Source: Parvicella sp041583015
Lineage (GTDB): Bacteria > Bacteroidota > Bacteroidia > Flavobacteriales_D > Parvicellaceae
Length of the DNA stretch: 7,312 nt
NCBI GenBank assembly: GCA_041583015.1
Contig: JBFHGR010000149.1
Location: 1 to 7,312 of the forward strand
Direction: 5' to 3'
Shown here in pieces: positions 1 through 6,454 of this stretch (position 1 is its first letter; the number at the start of each line of letters is the position of its first letter). Under the pieces are notes generated by a model. It saw only the letters and a list, made by a program, of their open reading frames with translations, was not told the origin of the DNA and searched no databases. The translations under genes and the position numbers were made by a program.

Positions 1-903
1 AGAATTTTAGGCGAAAAGAAGTCTCAGGGTAATATTCTAGCGTTCCGTAACCTCAAGGAAGCCACAGATGAAGCAATTACTCTCTTTTCAGATAAAAAGG
101 CGGTAGAAGAGGTAATTCTGCCTGATTACGATAAAGTAATTGAGAAATTAAACGACTCTTTGGAGTACTTGAATAAAGTGGCGCCCACATTAGAAGCGAT
201 AGACCACTTGCCAAGTGAGGACGAAGAAGCGGCATTTGTACAGGCTTTCAGACGTGTAATGAGGCAAATGAATGTGCTGCAATCTTTTACCGATTTTGAT
301 TGGGAAGATACAGGCATTGATGAGGAATTGTATGAAGAGTACAAGATTAAATATGTAAACATTCACGCTAAAGTAAAACGTCAGAAAGGCACGATAAACA
401 AAGATTCTATCCTCAATGATATAGATTTTGAGGTAGAGTTAATTCACAGAGATCAAATCAATGTGGCGTATATTATCAAGTTGCTCGCTGCTGTTGTAAC
501 CACTACGGCCCATGGCGCAGAAGAGCAGAAGAAGCGTATCTTAGACTACATCAGTGGAGAAGTTAGTTTACGCAGTAAACGAGAATTGATAGAGAAATTC
601 ATCAATGAAAACCTTCCCAACATTAAAAATGCAGACGACATCCCAGACGAATTTGAACAATACTGGCAAGATCAAAAAGTACTTGCATTGTCCAGATTAT
701 GCGAAGAAGAAAACTTAGATCCAGAACAGTTCAAAAGTTTGATAGATACTTATATCTACAGTGGACAAGAACCCATCAAAGATGATGTGTTAAGATGCTT
801 AGCCAATAGACCAAGTATTCTCCAAGCAAGATCAATTGGTGAAAGGATTTTGAATAGAATGAAGGAGTTTGTAGAGGTGTTTGTGCAGGGGATGGTGGGG
901 TAG
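1..903 (+). CDS. hsdR: Type I restriction enzyme R subunit (HsdR), C-terminal fragment cut by window start
   Basis: The frame is open from base 1 to the TAG at 901-903 and gives 300 residues. An internal TTG at 160 is not a real start, because the frame continues upstream of it. The sequence resembles the helical C-terminal region of type I restriction R (motor/endonuclease) subunits, the part that in EcoR124-like enzymes docks onto the methyltransferase core. It is rich in charged helices and carries a family-like segment at window residues 141-162 (IDFEVELI, then INVAYIIKLL), preceded by YKIKYVNIHAKV. R subunits are usually about 1000 residues, so the endonuclease and DEAD-box translocase domains, and probably hsdM and hsdS, should lie to the left. 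The subunit would translocate DNA using ATP and cleave unmethylated DNA in the cytoplasm. No frameshift or internal stop is seen. Family assignment is by recognition; the diagnostic motor motifs are outside the window. Confidence 0.85.
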   Translation, partial: RILGEKKSQGNILAFRNLKEATDEAITLFSDKKAVEEVILPDYDKVIEKLNDSLEYLNKVAPTLEAIDHLPSEDEEAAFVQAFRRVMRQMNVLQSFTDFDWEDTGIDEELYEEYKIKYVNIHAKVKRQKGTINKDSILNDIDFEVELIHRDQINVAYIIKLLAAVVTTTAHGAEEQKKRILDYISGEVSLRSKRELIEKFINENLPNIKNADDIPDEFEQYWQDQKVLALSRLCEEENLDPEQFKSLIDTYIYSGQEPIKDDVLRCLANRPSILQARSIGERILNRMKEFVEVFVQGMVG

Positions 904-1077
904 ATTAAAAAAAGAAATCGCCTTAGAATTAAGTTAACCGAGTTGTTGAGACTGCTTCTTGATGCTTCAAAGGTATTTGTTTAAGCTCGTAACCCCAGTG
1001 TTTTAACTTTTGAAATTTGAGTCTTTTATTATTGTTAATTGAAACAATTAGACTATCGAATAAGACATTTAATCCAT

Positions 1078-1099
1078 TCTAATAAATTAGTTTATTAGA
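1078..1099. repeat. Perfect 9-bp inverted repeat in the hsdR-tRNA gap
   Basis: TCTAATAAA at 1078-1086 and TTTATTAGA at 1091-1099 are exact reverse complements around the loop TTAG. The stem is nearly all A/T and no T-run follows on either strand, so it is a poor intrinsic terminator. The rest of the stretch 904-1156 shows no convincing gene, RNA or promoter. There is also no recognisable terminator directly after the hsdR stop, so readthrough probably ends at the hairpin at 1157-1192. Confidence 0.4.
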
Positions 1100-1156
1100 G
1101 GCAATTACTGAACTGTTGAAAAGCGTTTCTGGCACCCACATTAGCACCTGAAAATG

Positions 1157-1192
1157 AAAAAGCCTATAAACATTGCTGTTTATAGGCTTTTT
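1157..1192 (-). terminator. Strong hairpin terminator of tRNA-Ser, probably bidirectional
   Basis: A perfect 16-bp inverted repeat (1157-1172 with 1177-1192) encloses a 4-nt loop. It starts with five A and ends with five T, so both strands have a stem followed by a U-tract. The inner part is GCCTATAAACA paired with TGTTTATAGGC. On the minus strand it begins 3 nt after the tRNA discriminator base, so it should end the tRNA-Ser transcript. On the plus strand it can stop readthrough from hsdR, since the two genes converge on it. Confidence 0.88.
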
Positions 1193-1194
1193 AG

Positions 1195-1279
1195 CGGAGA
1201 AAGAGGGATTCGAACCCCCGGTACGTTGCCGCACAATAGTTTTCAAGACTACCGCATTCGACCACTCTGCCATTTCTCC
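1195..1279 (-). tRNA. tRNA-Ser (anticodon UGA)
   Basis: The minus strand folds into a complete 85-nt class II tRNA. The acceptor stem is GGAGAAA (from 1279) paired with TTTCTCC (1202-1196), with discriminator G at 1195. The anticodon stem is GTAGT/ACTAT around loop CTTGAAA, putting anticodon TGA at 1245-1243. The long variable arm, the mark of serine tRNAs, forms a 5-bp stem GTGCG/CGTAC around GCAA. The T-arm contains GTTCGAA. CCA is not encoded, so it must be added enzymatically. The anticodon UGA reads UCA and, with wobble, other UCN serine codons. It has its own promoter and terminator, so it is a single-gene transcription unit. Its 3' end faces hsdR. Confidence 0.97.
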
Positions 1280-1290
1280 GATTAGGATTG

Positions 1291-1319
1291 CAAAAGTATG
1301 AAAGGTTTTGAAATACCAA
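1291..1319 (-). promoter_or_regulatory. Bacteroidota-type promoter of tRNA-Ser
   Basis: On the minus strand a -7 box TACTTTTG (1298-1291) matches TAnnTTTG fully. A -33 element TTG (1319-1317, within TTTTGG) lies 18 nt upstream of it. The -7 box ends 12 nt before the first tRNA base at 1279, which leaves only a short leader for RNase P to remove. Spacing is one short of the usual 19, but the exact -7 match and the position make this convincing. Confidence 0.7.
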
Positions 1320-1352
1320 AACAAAAAAGGGAAAATATTTTAATTTTTATAT

Positions 1353-1383
1353 AAAAAAAAAGGCTCAACATTATGTTGAGCCT
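1353..1383 (-). terminator. Intrinsic terminator of the POT transporter
   Basis: A 10-bp perfect stem (AGGCTCAACA at 1361-1370 and TGTTGAGCCT at 1374-1383, 3-nt loop) is followed on the minus strand by nine T (1361-1353). It lies 20 nt beyond the transporter stop codon and separates that gene from the tRNA-Ser promoter just downstream on the same strand. Confidence 0.9.
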
Positions 1384-1403
1384 GATAATCAAAGGGTTAA
1401 ATG

Positions 1404-3224
1404 TTATCTTATTCCGTGCATTTTTTTCGTTAGGAATTTGTTCATAGCCATAATTGATAATCCAGCAACGATTGGAATAGCTGTATAAATTAAAAAGAAT
1501 CCGGTTAAACCGATAGATTCTGAAATAGCATCAATGTACGAACCTGTCCATCCCGCAGCATAATTAGCTAAGGCTGTCGCTCCAAACCATATTCCAAACA
1601 TCAAACCAACCAAATTAGCCGGAGACAGTTTGCTAACATACGAAAGTCCTACTGGCGAAACTGCTAATTCACCAAGTGTATGTAGTAGATATGCTAATAC
1701 AAGGAATACCATACTTACAGTAGCGGTTGTTGCTCCTGTTGGTATTGACATACTTCCAAATGCAAGAACACCAAATCCTAAACCTAGTAATATGAGTCCA
1801 ATCCCGAATTTCACAGGGGCGGAAGGGTTGTATTTACTTTCCCATATTTTAGAGAATAGTGGAGCAAATAAAATAATGAATAATGAATTCAAAATACCAA
1901 ACCACGATGCAGGAACTTCTAATTCCTTATCTTTTATAGATTCAATTTTCGCAACCTTACTAGTAGGTACTTTGGCAGCTGTTTCAGCATCTAGATATCT
2001 GTAACTACCTTCATTGTCAACATCTAATATTGCGATGTCTTGAGCAACTTCTATTTTTGCATCAGTTCTAATAATAGTAGTTGTATCTACCATTGATGAC
2101 ACTTCGGTCTCTTTGTCTACCACTTCTGTTTGGAAAGCTACAACATACGCTTTTGTACTAAAGTCTTTATTAATCATCCATCCTACAATCCCCCAGATAA
2201 TAGCAAAACTTAAGCCTAAAAAGAGATTAGACATGGCGAATTTTTTGAAAGAAGCCTTAAATAATAGAATCAATACATAAGTTATTATTGCAAGAGGTAC
2301 TATTGTTACAATAGTATTTATAACAGTAAATGCAGTAGCTGCACCTCCAGTAAGAATTCTGTCTGTAAAGTTTCTAGCAAATAAAGTCATAGAACCTCCG
2401 GCTTGTTCAAATGCCATCCAGAAGAAAATGGTGAAAAAGGCTAATATTCCAATTACCATTAATCTATCGCTTTTAACTTTAGCAGGAGAAACAGAAGTTA
2501 CAGCACTGTCTAAAATTTCTTCACCACCATCGGTAGCTTCTTCTTGGTGATCTAGAATTTGCGCATTATCAACAGAATTGTCGTTTTTGGGGTTAAGTCC
2601 AATTTGATCAAATATGTTTTGAGCAAAGTAGAACATAATCATACCGATAAACATGAATATTCCAGCTAATCCAAAACCATAACTCCATCCAATTTTCTCA
2701 CCAACATAACCACATAAAAGTATTCCTAAAAAAGCACCTGCATTAATACCCATATAGAATATAGTGTAACCAGCATCTTTCTTTTCGGGATCCTTGGTGT
2801 AAAGTTGACCTACGATTGAACTAATATTGGGTTTGAACATTCCATTTCCTAGAATTAATAAACCTAGCCCTAAGTAGAAAGTGAACTCTGTTTCAAATGC
2901 CATAGAGGCGTGTCCCAGCGTCATTAATAATGCACCAATTAAAATGGCTAATCTATAACCAGTTAATTTATCGGCAATCAAACCACCGAAAATTGGTGTG
3001 ATGTACACAAGGCCTGTATATGTACCATATAATGTCAATGCCTCAGCATTTGTCCATTCCCATCCGCCAATACCTGCGGCACTTACTAAAAAGAGAACTA
3101 ATAATGCTCTCATTCCATAATAAGAAAATCTTTCCCACATTTCAGTGAAAAACAAAACAAACAATCCAGCAGGGTGCCCCATCACTCTTAGTTGTTCTGT
3201 GTAACTTGTTTTAATTGAACTCAT
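1404..3224 (-). CDS. POT/PTR-family proton-coupled di/tripeptide transporter with enlarged H7-H8 region
   Basis: The 606-residue protein is an inner-membrane MFS symporter that should import di- and tripeptides with protons. The POT signatures are clear. The ExxER motif is E28-MW-E31-R32 followed by FSYYG. GGLIADKLTGYR (residues 80-91) is the first PTR2 signature. K131 lies in GMFKPNISS, the conserved helix-4 lysine. FYMGIN (156-161) is the second signature. FEQAGGS (272-278) marks helix 7, and E519 in TLGEL is the conserved helix-10 glutamate. Canonical H8 (PASWFGILNSLFIILFAP, 438-455), H9, H10-H11 and H12 follow. Two features are odd. The H6-H7 linker (about 203-252) is acidic and soluble, with no HA/HB helix pair. 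Between H7 and H8 lie two extra hydrophobic helices (about 299-323 and 330-352) and about 85 soluble residues (353-436), predicted periplasmic. Usual POT length is 450-520, and this insert explains the excess. Transcription is divergent from the M1 peptidase lipoprotein; no clear promoter was found for it. The peptide substrate is inferred from the family. Confidence 0.93.
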   Translation of the reverse strand: MSSIKTSYTEQLRVMGHPAGLFVLFFTEMWERFSYYGMRALLVLFLVSAAGIGGWEWTNAEALTLYGTYTGLVYITPIFGGLIADKLTGYRLAILIGALLMTLGHASMAFETEFTFYLGLGLLILGNGMFKPNISSIVGQLYTKDPEKKDAGYTIFYMGINAGAFLGILLCGYVGEKIGWSYGFGLAGIFMFIGMIMFYFAQNIFDQIGLNPKNDNSVDNAQILDHQEEATDGGEEILDSAVTSVSPAKVKSDRLMVIGILAFFTIFFWMAFEQAGGSMTLFARNFTDRILTGGAATAFTVINTIVTIVPLAIITYVLILLFKASFKKFAMSNLFLGLSFAIIWGIVGWMINKDFSTKAYVVAFQTEVVDKETEVSSMVDTTTIIRTDAKIEVAQDIAILDVDNEGSYRYLDAETAAKVPTSKVAKIESIKDKELEVPASWFGILNSLFIILFAPLFSKIWESKYNPSAPVKFGIGLILLGLGFGVLAFGSMSIPTGATTATVSMVFLVLAYLLHTLGELAVSPVGLSYVSKLSPANLVGLMFGIWFGATALANYAAGWTGSYIDAISESIGLTGFFLIYTAIPIVAGLSIMAMNKFLTKKMHGIR

Positions 3225-3360
3225 TGCTTCTATTTAAATTTTGAGCCCCGAAAATAGTATTTTTATTTGTGAAATGGGAGGTTAGTTTGGACTATTTTAA
3301 GAATAACTATCCCAAATTATTGATTTTGACGATGTAATGAGTTGTTACGTCTATTAATTA

Positions 3361-3390
3361 TTGGAAGATTTAAATGAAATGTTATTTTTG
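3361..3390 (+). promoter_or_regulatory. Bacteroidota-type promoter of the M1 peptidase
   Basis: TTG at 3361-3363, a 19-nt spacer and TATTTTTG at 3383-3390 match the TTG-N19-TAnnTTTG consensus of the Bacteroidota primary sigma factor exactly in sequence and spacing. The -7 box ends 64 nt before the ATG at 3455, giving an AT-rich leader of roughly 55-60 nt without a Shine-Dalgarno sequence, as is usual in this phylum. The site lies in the 230-nt divergent region shared with the POT gene. Confidence 0.68.
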
Positions 3391-3454
3391 TCTTCGATTA
3401 CAAGAAATACAATACTATTTTACACACGCTAACTAGAAGTCTAATAAATTAATA

Positions 3455-5350
3455 ATGAGAAAATTACTATTTACAACATTGATTGGCTTAACATTCATTT
3501 CATGTGGAGAGAAAGGACAAGAAAATAAGGAAAGTGAAGAATTAAAATCGGATACTATATCAGGGGTTGATACAATGAAAATAGAAGATAAGATAGATCA
3601 TCACACATTATCTAATTATAATGAGGTTAGAACAAAGCACCTTTATTTAGATATAGCAGTGAGTTTTGAAAATAAGCAAATCACAGGAACTGCTTCGCAC
3701 ACTATTGAGAATCTAACTGGAGCAGATCACATTGATTTTGATACCAAAGGATTGAACATAATAGGCGTTACATTAAATGATGGAGAGGAAGCGGAGTACA
3801 CTATGGGGGAGTACGATGAGTTACTTGGAACTGCTCTTTCTGTTAAAATCAATGAAAATACTGAAAAAGTAAATATAACGTATGAAACTACAGAGAAAAC
3901 AGAAGCGTTAGATTGGTTATTACCTGCGCAAACTGCTGGAAAAGTTCAACCGTTTATGTACACGCAAGGACAATCAATTTTCACAAGAAGTTGGATTCCA
4001 ATTCAAGGTACTCCGGCTGTCAGAATAACCTATTCGGCTAAAGTTACTGTTCCTCAAAACTTACTTGCAGTGATGTCTGCGTCTAACCCTGTAAATAAGA
4101 ATGAAACGGGTGTTTATGAATTCGATATGCCACAAGCAATTCCTTGTTACTTAATTGCATTGGCTGTTGGAGATCTAGAATTTGCTCCTATAGATCATAG
4201 AACTGGAGTTTATTCAGAACCATCCATGTTGAAAGATTGTGCTTATGAATTAGCAGACATGGGTAACATGGTTAATGAAGCTGAGAAATTATATGGTAAG
4301 TACCAATGGGACAGATATGATGTTATTGTATTGCCTCCTAGTTTCCCTTTTGGAGGTATGGAAAATCCAAGGTTAACATTTGCTACGCCAACAATCATTG
4401 CAGGAGATAGATCTTTGGTAGCGCTTATTGCTCACGAATTAGCGCATTCATGGAGTGGTAACTTAGTAACCAATTCTACATGGAATGATTTCTGGCTAAA
4501 TGAAGGATTTACAGTTTATTTTGAAAGAAGAATTATGGAAGCAATGTATGGTAAAGACTATACCGATATGTTGGCTTTGCTAGGTTATCAAGATTTATTG
4601 AGAACGATGGATGAGGAGGCTACAGATATGCAATCTTTGAAATTGCAATTGATGGCGCAACATCCGGATAATGCAATGAGTGATGTAGCTTATGAAAAAG
4701 GATATTTCTTTCTACGTTTATTAGAGCAAACAGCTGGAAGGGATAATTTTGATGCATTCTTAAAAAATTACTTCAGTGAATATAAATTTCAAACGATTAC
4801 TACAGGGGAGTTTAGAGAGTACTTAATTGCAAATTTGATAAAGCCGTTTGATTTGGATGTCAATATTGATGAATGGATTTACGGAGCAGGAATACCTGAT
4901 AATTGCCCACAAGTAGTTAGTACTTTGTTTAATGCGGTAGAGTCAAATTTAGAGCAGTTCTATTTAACCAACGATGTAAAAAAATCTATTCATGCCGAAA
5001 ATTGGACAACACATGAATGGTTGCATTTTATTAGACATCTGAAACCTGGAACAACACCAGAACAAATGGCAATGCTGGATGATGAATTCCATTTAACACA
5101 ATCTGGGAATAGTGAGGTTGCTGCCATTTGGTTTGAAAGAAGTATCAATTTTGGATATGATAAAATTGATAAAGAGTTGGAAGCTTTCTTAGTGAAAATA
5201 GGAAGAAGAAAGTTCTTGATGCCATTGTATACTGCGCTGGCAGCAACTCCAGAAGGAAAAGAAAAAGCAATTGCTATTTACAAAAAGGCAAAACCAAATT
5301 ATCATTATGTTTCTTATAATTCTATTGACGAATTACTAGGTTTAAAATAG
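3455..5350 (+). CDS. M1-family zinc aminopeptidase, LTA4-hydrolase type, predicted lipoprotein
   Basis: The 631-residue protein should remove N-terminal residues from peptides outside the inner membrane. Residues 1-17 form a lipoprotein signal (MRKLL, hydrophobic core, lipobox FISC with Cys17), then an acidic, E/K-rich tether to about residue 45. The M1 active site is complete: H327-E328-LA-H331 and, 18 residues on, E350 in WLNEGF bind zinc, with E328 as general base. G300-GMEN-304 is the substrate N-terminus motif in the GGMEN form of the LTA4-hydrolase branch. Y413 in YEKG matches the catalytic Tyr383 of human LTA4H, Q173 matches Gln136, and R584-R-K586 match Arg563/Lys565, the peptide carboxylate clamp. 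The C-terminal helical domain of that branch is present (about 490-631), so the protein is full length. Met408 occupies the position of LTA4H Tyr378. Human LTA4H has no signal peptide; this one is exported. The gene has its own promoter and terminator. The adjacent divergent peptide transporter suggests a role in peptide nutrition (inference). Periplasmic versus surface-facing anchoring cannot be decided. Confidence 0.93.
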   Translation: MRKLLFTTLIGLTFISCGEKGQENKESEELKSDTISGVDTMKIEDKIDHHTLSNYNEVRTKHLYLDIAVSFENKQITGTASHTIENLTGADHIDFDTKGLNIIGVTLNDGEEAEYTMGEYDELLGTALSVKINENTEKVNITYETTEKTEALDWLLPAQTAGKVQPFMYTQGQSIFTRSWIPIQGTPAVRITYSAKVTVPQNLLAVMSASNPVNKNETGVYEFDMPQAIPCYLIALAVGDLEFAPIDHRTGVYSEPSMLKDCAYELADMGNMVNEAEKLYGKYQWDRYDVIVLPPSFPFGGMENPRLTFATPTIIAGDRSLVALIAHELAHSWSGNLVTNSTWNDFWLNEGFTVYFERRIMEAMYGKDYTDMLALLGYQDLLRTMDEEATDMQSLKLQLMAQHPDNAMSDVAYEKGYFFLRLLEQTAGRDNFDAFLKNYFSEYKFQTITTGEFREYLIANLIKPFDLDVNIDEWIYGAGIPDNCPQVVSTLFNAVESNLEQFYLTNDVKKSIHAENWTTHEWLHFIRHLKPGTTPEQMAMLDDEFHLTQSGNSEVAAIWFERSINFGYDKIDKELEAFLVKIGRRKFLMPLYTALAATPEGKEKAIAIYKKAKPNYHYVSYNSIDELLGLK

Positions 5351-5381
5351 AAACAAAATTTATTTTACTTTTTTTAACAAG

Positions 5382-5417
5382 CAGAATCCACAATATTAAT
5401 TGTGGATTTCTGTTTTT
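5382..5417 (+). terminator. Intrinsic terminator of the M1 peptidase gene
   Basis: CAGAATCCACAAT (5382-5394) pairs with ATTGTGGATTTCTG (5399-5412) around loop ATTA, with one bulged T in the descending arm. Five T follow (5413-5417). It lies about 30 nt after the peptidase stop. Its descending arm contains the TTG at 5400-5402 that serves as the likely -33 box of the next gene. Confidence 0.85.
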
Positions 5418-5429
5418 ATCCTAACTTTG
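5400..5429 (+). promoter_or_regulatory. Bacteroidota-type promoter of the membrane-protein/regulator cluster
   Basis: TTG at 5400-5402, a 19-nt spacer and TAACTTTG at 5422-5429 fit TTG-N19-TAnnTTTG exactly. Initiation would fall around 5433-5437, only some 12-16 nt before the ATG at 5449, so the leader is very short. The -33 box lies inside the terminator stem of the preceding gene and the -7 box forms the left arm of the palindrome at 5423-5445. A protein bound to that palindrome should block this promoter. Confidence 0.65.
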
Positions 5430-5445
5430 AACTACAAAGTGCTTT
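5423..5445 (+). promoter_or_regulatory. Candidate operator, copy 1 (ACTTTG-N5-CAAAGT-n-CTTT)
   Basis: ACTTTG (5424-5429) and CAAAGT (5435-5440) are perfect inverted arms around AACTA, followed by a partial third half-site (GCTTT). The 23-nt block matches copy 2 at 6455-6477 at 20 positions, and both copies end a few nt before a start codon. It overlaps the -7 box and the expected transcription start, where a repressor site would sit. The binder is inferred to be the winged-helix protein at 6144-6434; an RNA hairpin over the start codon is the alternative. Confidence 0.55.
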
Positions 5446-5448
5446 CCT

Positions 5449-6093
5449 ATGGATGATAACAAAAAACATTTAGAAGACCTTACACATATTAGAAGTATGA
5501 TGGATAGGTCATCACGCTTCCTTTCCTTGAGTGGATTGTCTGGAGTTTTTGCTGGTATATATGCGCTTATTGGAGCAGCCATTGTTTATTTTGATTTTCA
5601 GGCTGGAAGTATGAGTTATGCTCAATATGTAAGATCTGCAGTAGGAGAGGAAAGACCTACTGTAAGAATATATTATTTGATAGGCGTAGCGATTTTGGTA
5701 TTGCTTGCTTCTATTGTTACTGGTTTTGCATTTACTTCTAGAAAAGCAAAAAAGCAAAATTTGAAAATGTGGGATAGCAGTGCCAAACTGATGATGTCTA
5801 ATCTGATGATTCCATTGATTGCCGGAGGTGCTTTAGGGATAATTTTTCTGCAAAGTGGAGATTTTAAATACGTAGCACCAATAACATTGTTGTTCTACGG
5901 AATGGGATTGTACAGTGCTAGTAAATATTCATTTGTAGAATTACGGTATTTAGGTCTCTGTGAAATTGCTCTTGGTTTAATAGGTTGTGCATACATTGGC
6001 TACGGATTATTATTGTGGAGCATTGGCTTTGGAGTTCTTCATATTGTGTATGGCGCATTCATGTATTATAAATATGAAAGAAAAATTGATTAG
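5449..6093 (+). CDS. Six-helix membrane protein of unknown function
   Basis: The 214-residue protein has a short cytoplasmic-type N-terminus, MDDNKKHLEDLTHIRSMMDR, then SSRFLSLSGLSGVFAG leading into the first helix. Such an N-terminus is familiar from uncharacterised Bacteroidota membrane proteins found next to small winged-helix regulators (recollection, not a search). Hydrophobic segments lie at about residues 26-49, 73-95, 115-135, 140-157, 166-189 and 190-207. A basic loop (SRKAKKQNLK, about 97-106) between the second and third helices suggests a cytoplasmic side. There is no signal peptide, catalytic motif or transporter signature. It is the first gene of the rightward cluster, with a 50-nt gap to the regulator gene, and is preceded by a promoter overlapped by the palindrome. 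A sensor, or a membrane partner that controls the regulator, is possible but cannot be shown. Confidence 0.85.
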   Translation: MDDNKKHLEDLTHIRSMMDRSSRFLSLSGLSGVFAGIYALIGAAIVYFDFQAGSMSYAQYVRSAVGEERPTVRIYYLIGVAILVLLASIVTGFAFTSRKAKKQNLKMWDSSAKLMMSNLMIPLIAGGALGIIFLQSGDFKYVAPITLLFYGMGLYSASKYSFVELRYLGLCEIALGLIGCAYIGYGLLLWSIGFGVLHIVYGAFMYYKYERKID

Positions 6094-6104
6094 AAGAACG
6101 AAAT

Positions 6105-6136
6105 GTCTAGCATCTGTAGTCTAGCATCTAGTATCT
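6105..6136 (+). repeat. Short degenerate tandem repeat (GTCTAGCATCT units)
   Basis: GTCTAGCATCT occurs at 6105-6115 and again at 6119-6129 with a 14-nt period, followed by the partial unit AGTATCT (6130-6136). Seen in 7-nt steps it is a series of CTAGCATCT/CTAGTATCT-like units. It fills most of the gap between the membrane-protein gene and the regulator start at 6144, ending 7 nt before it. It may be a slippage-prone microsatellite or a binding array; function is unknown. Confidence 0.6.
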
Positions 6137-6143
6137 AAATAAT

Positions 6144-6434
6144 ATGAAAGGTTTTAACCAGTTAAATAAAGCATTTGAAAGTAGGGTGAGATTGGGGGTA
6201 ATGTCTATCTTAATGGTAAACGATTGGGTAAATTATAAGGATATGAAAGAAACTTTAGGATTGACAGATGGTAATCTTGCAAGTCATATTTCGTCCTTGG
6301 AGAAGTTGGAATACATTGAAGTGAGAAAGCAGTTTATAGGTAAAAAACCGTTGACAAGTTATAGTGCAACGAAGTTGGGGAAATTAGAGTTTAAAAAGCA
6401 CATTGATGCGCTGGAAAAACTATTAGGGAGGTAA
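6144..6434 (+). CDS. Small winged-helix transcriptional regulator (HTH_34-like)
   Basis: The 96-residue cytoplasmic protein consists only of a winged-helix DNA-binding domain, closest in pattern to the HTH_34 (PF13601) group within the MarR/ArsR-like fold. Helix 1 covers about residues 5-15 and SRVRLGVMSIL follows. YKDMKETLGLTDGNLASHISSLEKLEYI (31-58) is the helix-turn-helix, with recognition helix about 42-54. The wing is VRKQFIGKKPLTSYSATKLG (60-79). A final amphipathic helix (about 80-94) probably forms the dimer contact. No ligand-binding domain or metal-site cysteines are present, so any signal must come from a partner, perhaps one of the neighbouring membrane proteins (inference). It lies between two membrane-protein genes, with gaps of 50 and 48 nt. 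Palindromes before the first and third cluster genes make local regulation likely. No promoter was seen directly upstream, so it is probably cotranscribed from 5400-5429. Confidence 0.9.
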   Translation: MKGFNQLNKAFESRVRLGVMSILMVNDWVNYKDMKETLGLTDGNLASHISSLEKLEYIEVRKQFIGKKPLTSYSATKLGKLEFKKHIDALEKLLGR

Positions 6435-6454
6435 TTATATTTTTTTTGAATTTA

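Noticed and set aside
126..362. Minus-strand open frame inside hsdR
   Set aside because: Low-complexity serine/cysteine-rich translation opposite a well-supported coding frame.
1..903. CRISPR array, IS element or integrase near the restriction gene
   Set aside because: No spaced direct repeats, terminal inverted repeats or transposase/integrase frames are visible in the window.
1079..1324. 81-codon minus-strand open frame across the tRNA
   Set aside because: Its MAEWSNAVVLKT...GSNPSFSA part is the familiar spurious translation of a tRNA-Ser gene; the rest is intergenic and terminator sequence.
1630..2004. Plus-strand open frame of 124 codons inside the POT gene
   Set aside because: Antisense shadow of a recognised transporter; no family resemblance or start context.
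3225..3330. Promoter for the POT transporter on the minus strand
   Set aside because: AATAATTTG and ACTATTTTCG resemble the -7 box, but neither matches TAnnTTTG with correct spacing to a TTG, so no site is called although one must exist.
3455..5350. Leukotriene A4 epoxide hydrolase function
   Set aside because: Family similarity is strong, but bacteria do not make leukotrienes, the Tyr378 position is Met and the protein is exported; aminopeptidase is the supported activity.
5512..5757. Minus-strand open frame opposite the six-helix membrane protein
   Set aside because: Translation is a low-complexity mirror of the opposite strand; the plus frame is clearly the membrane protein.
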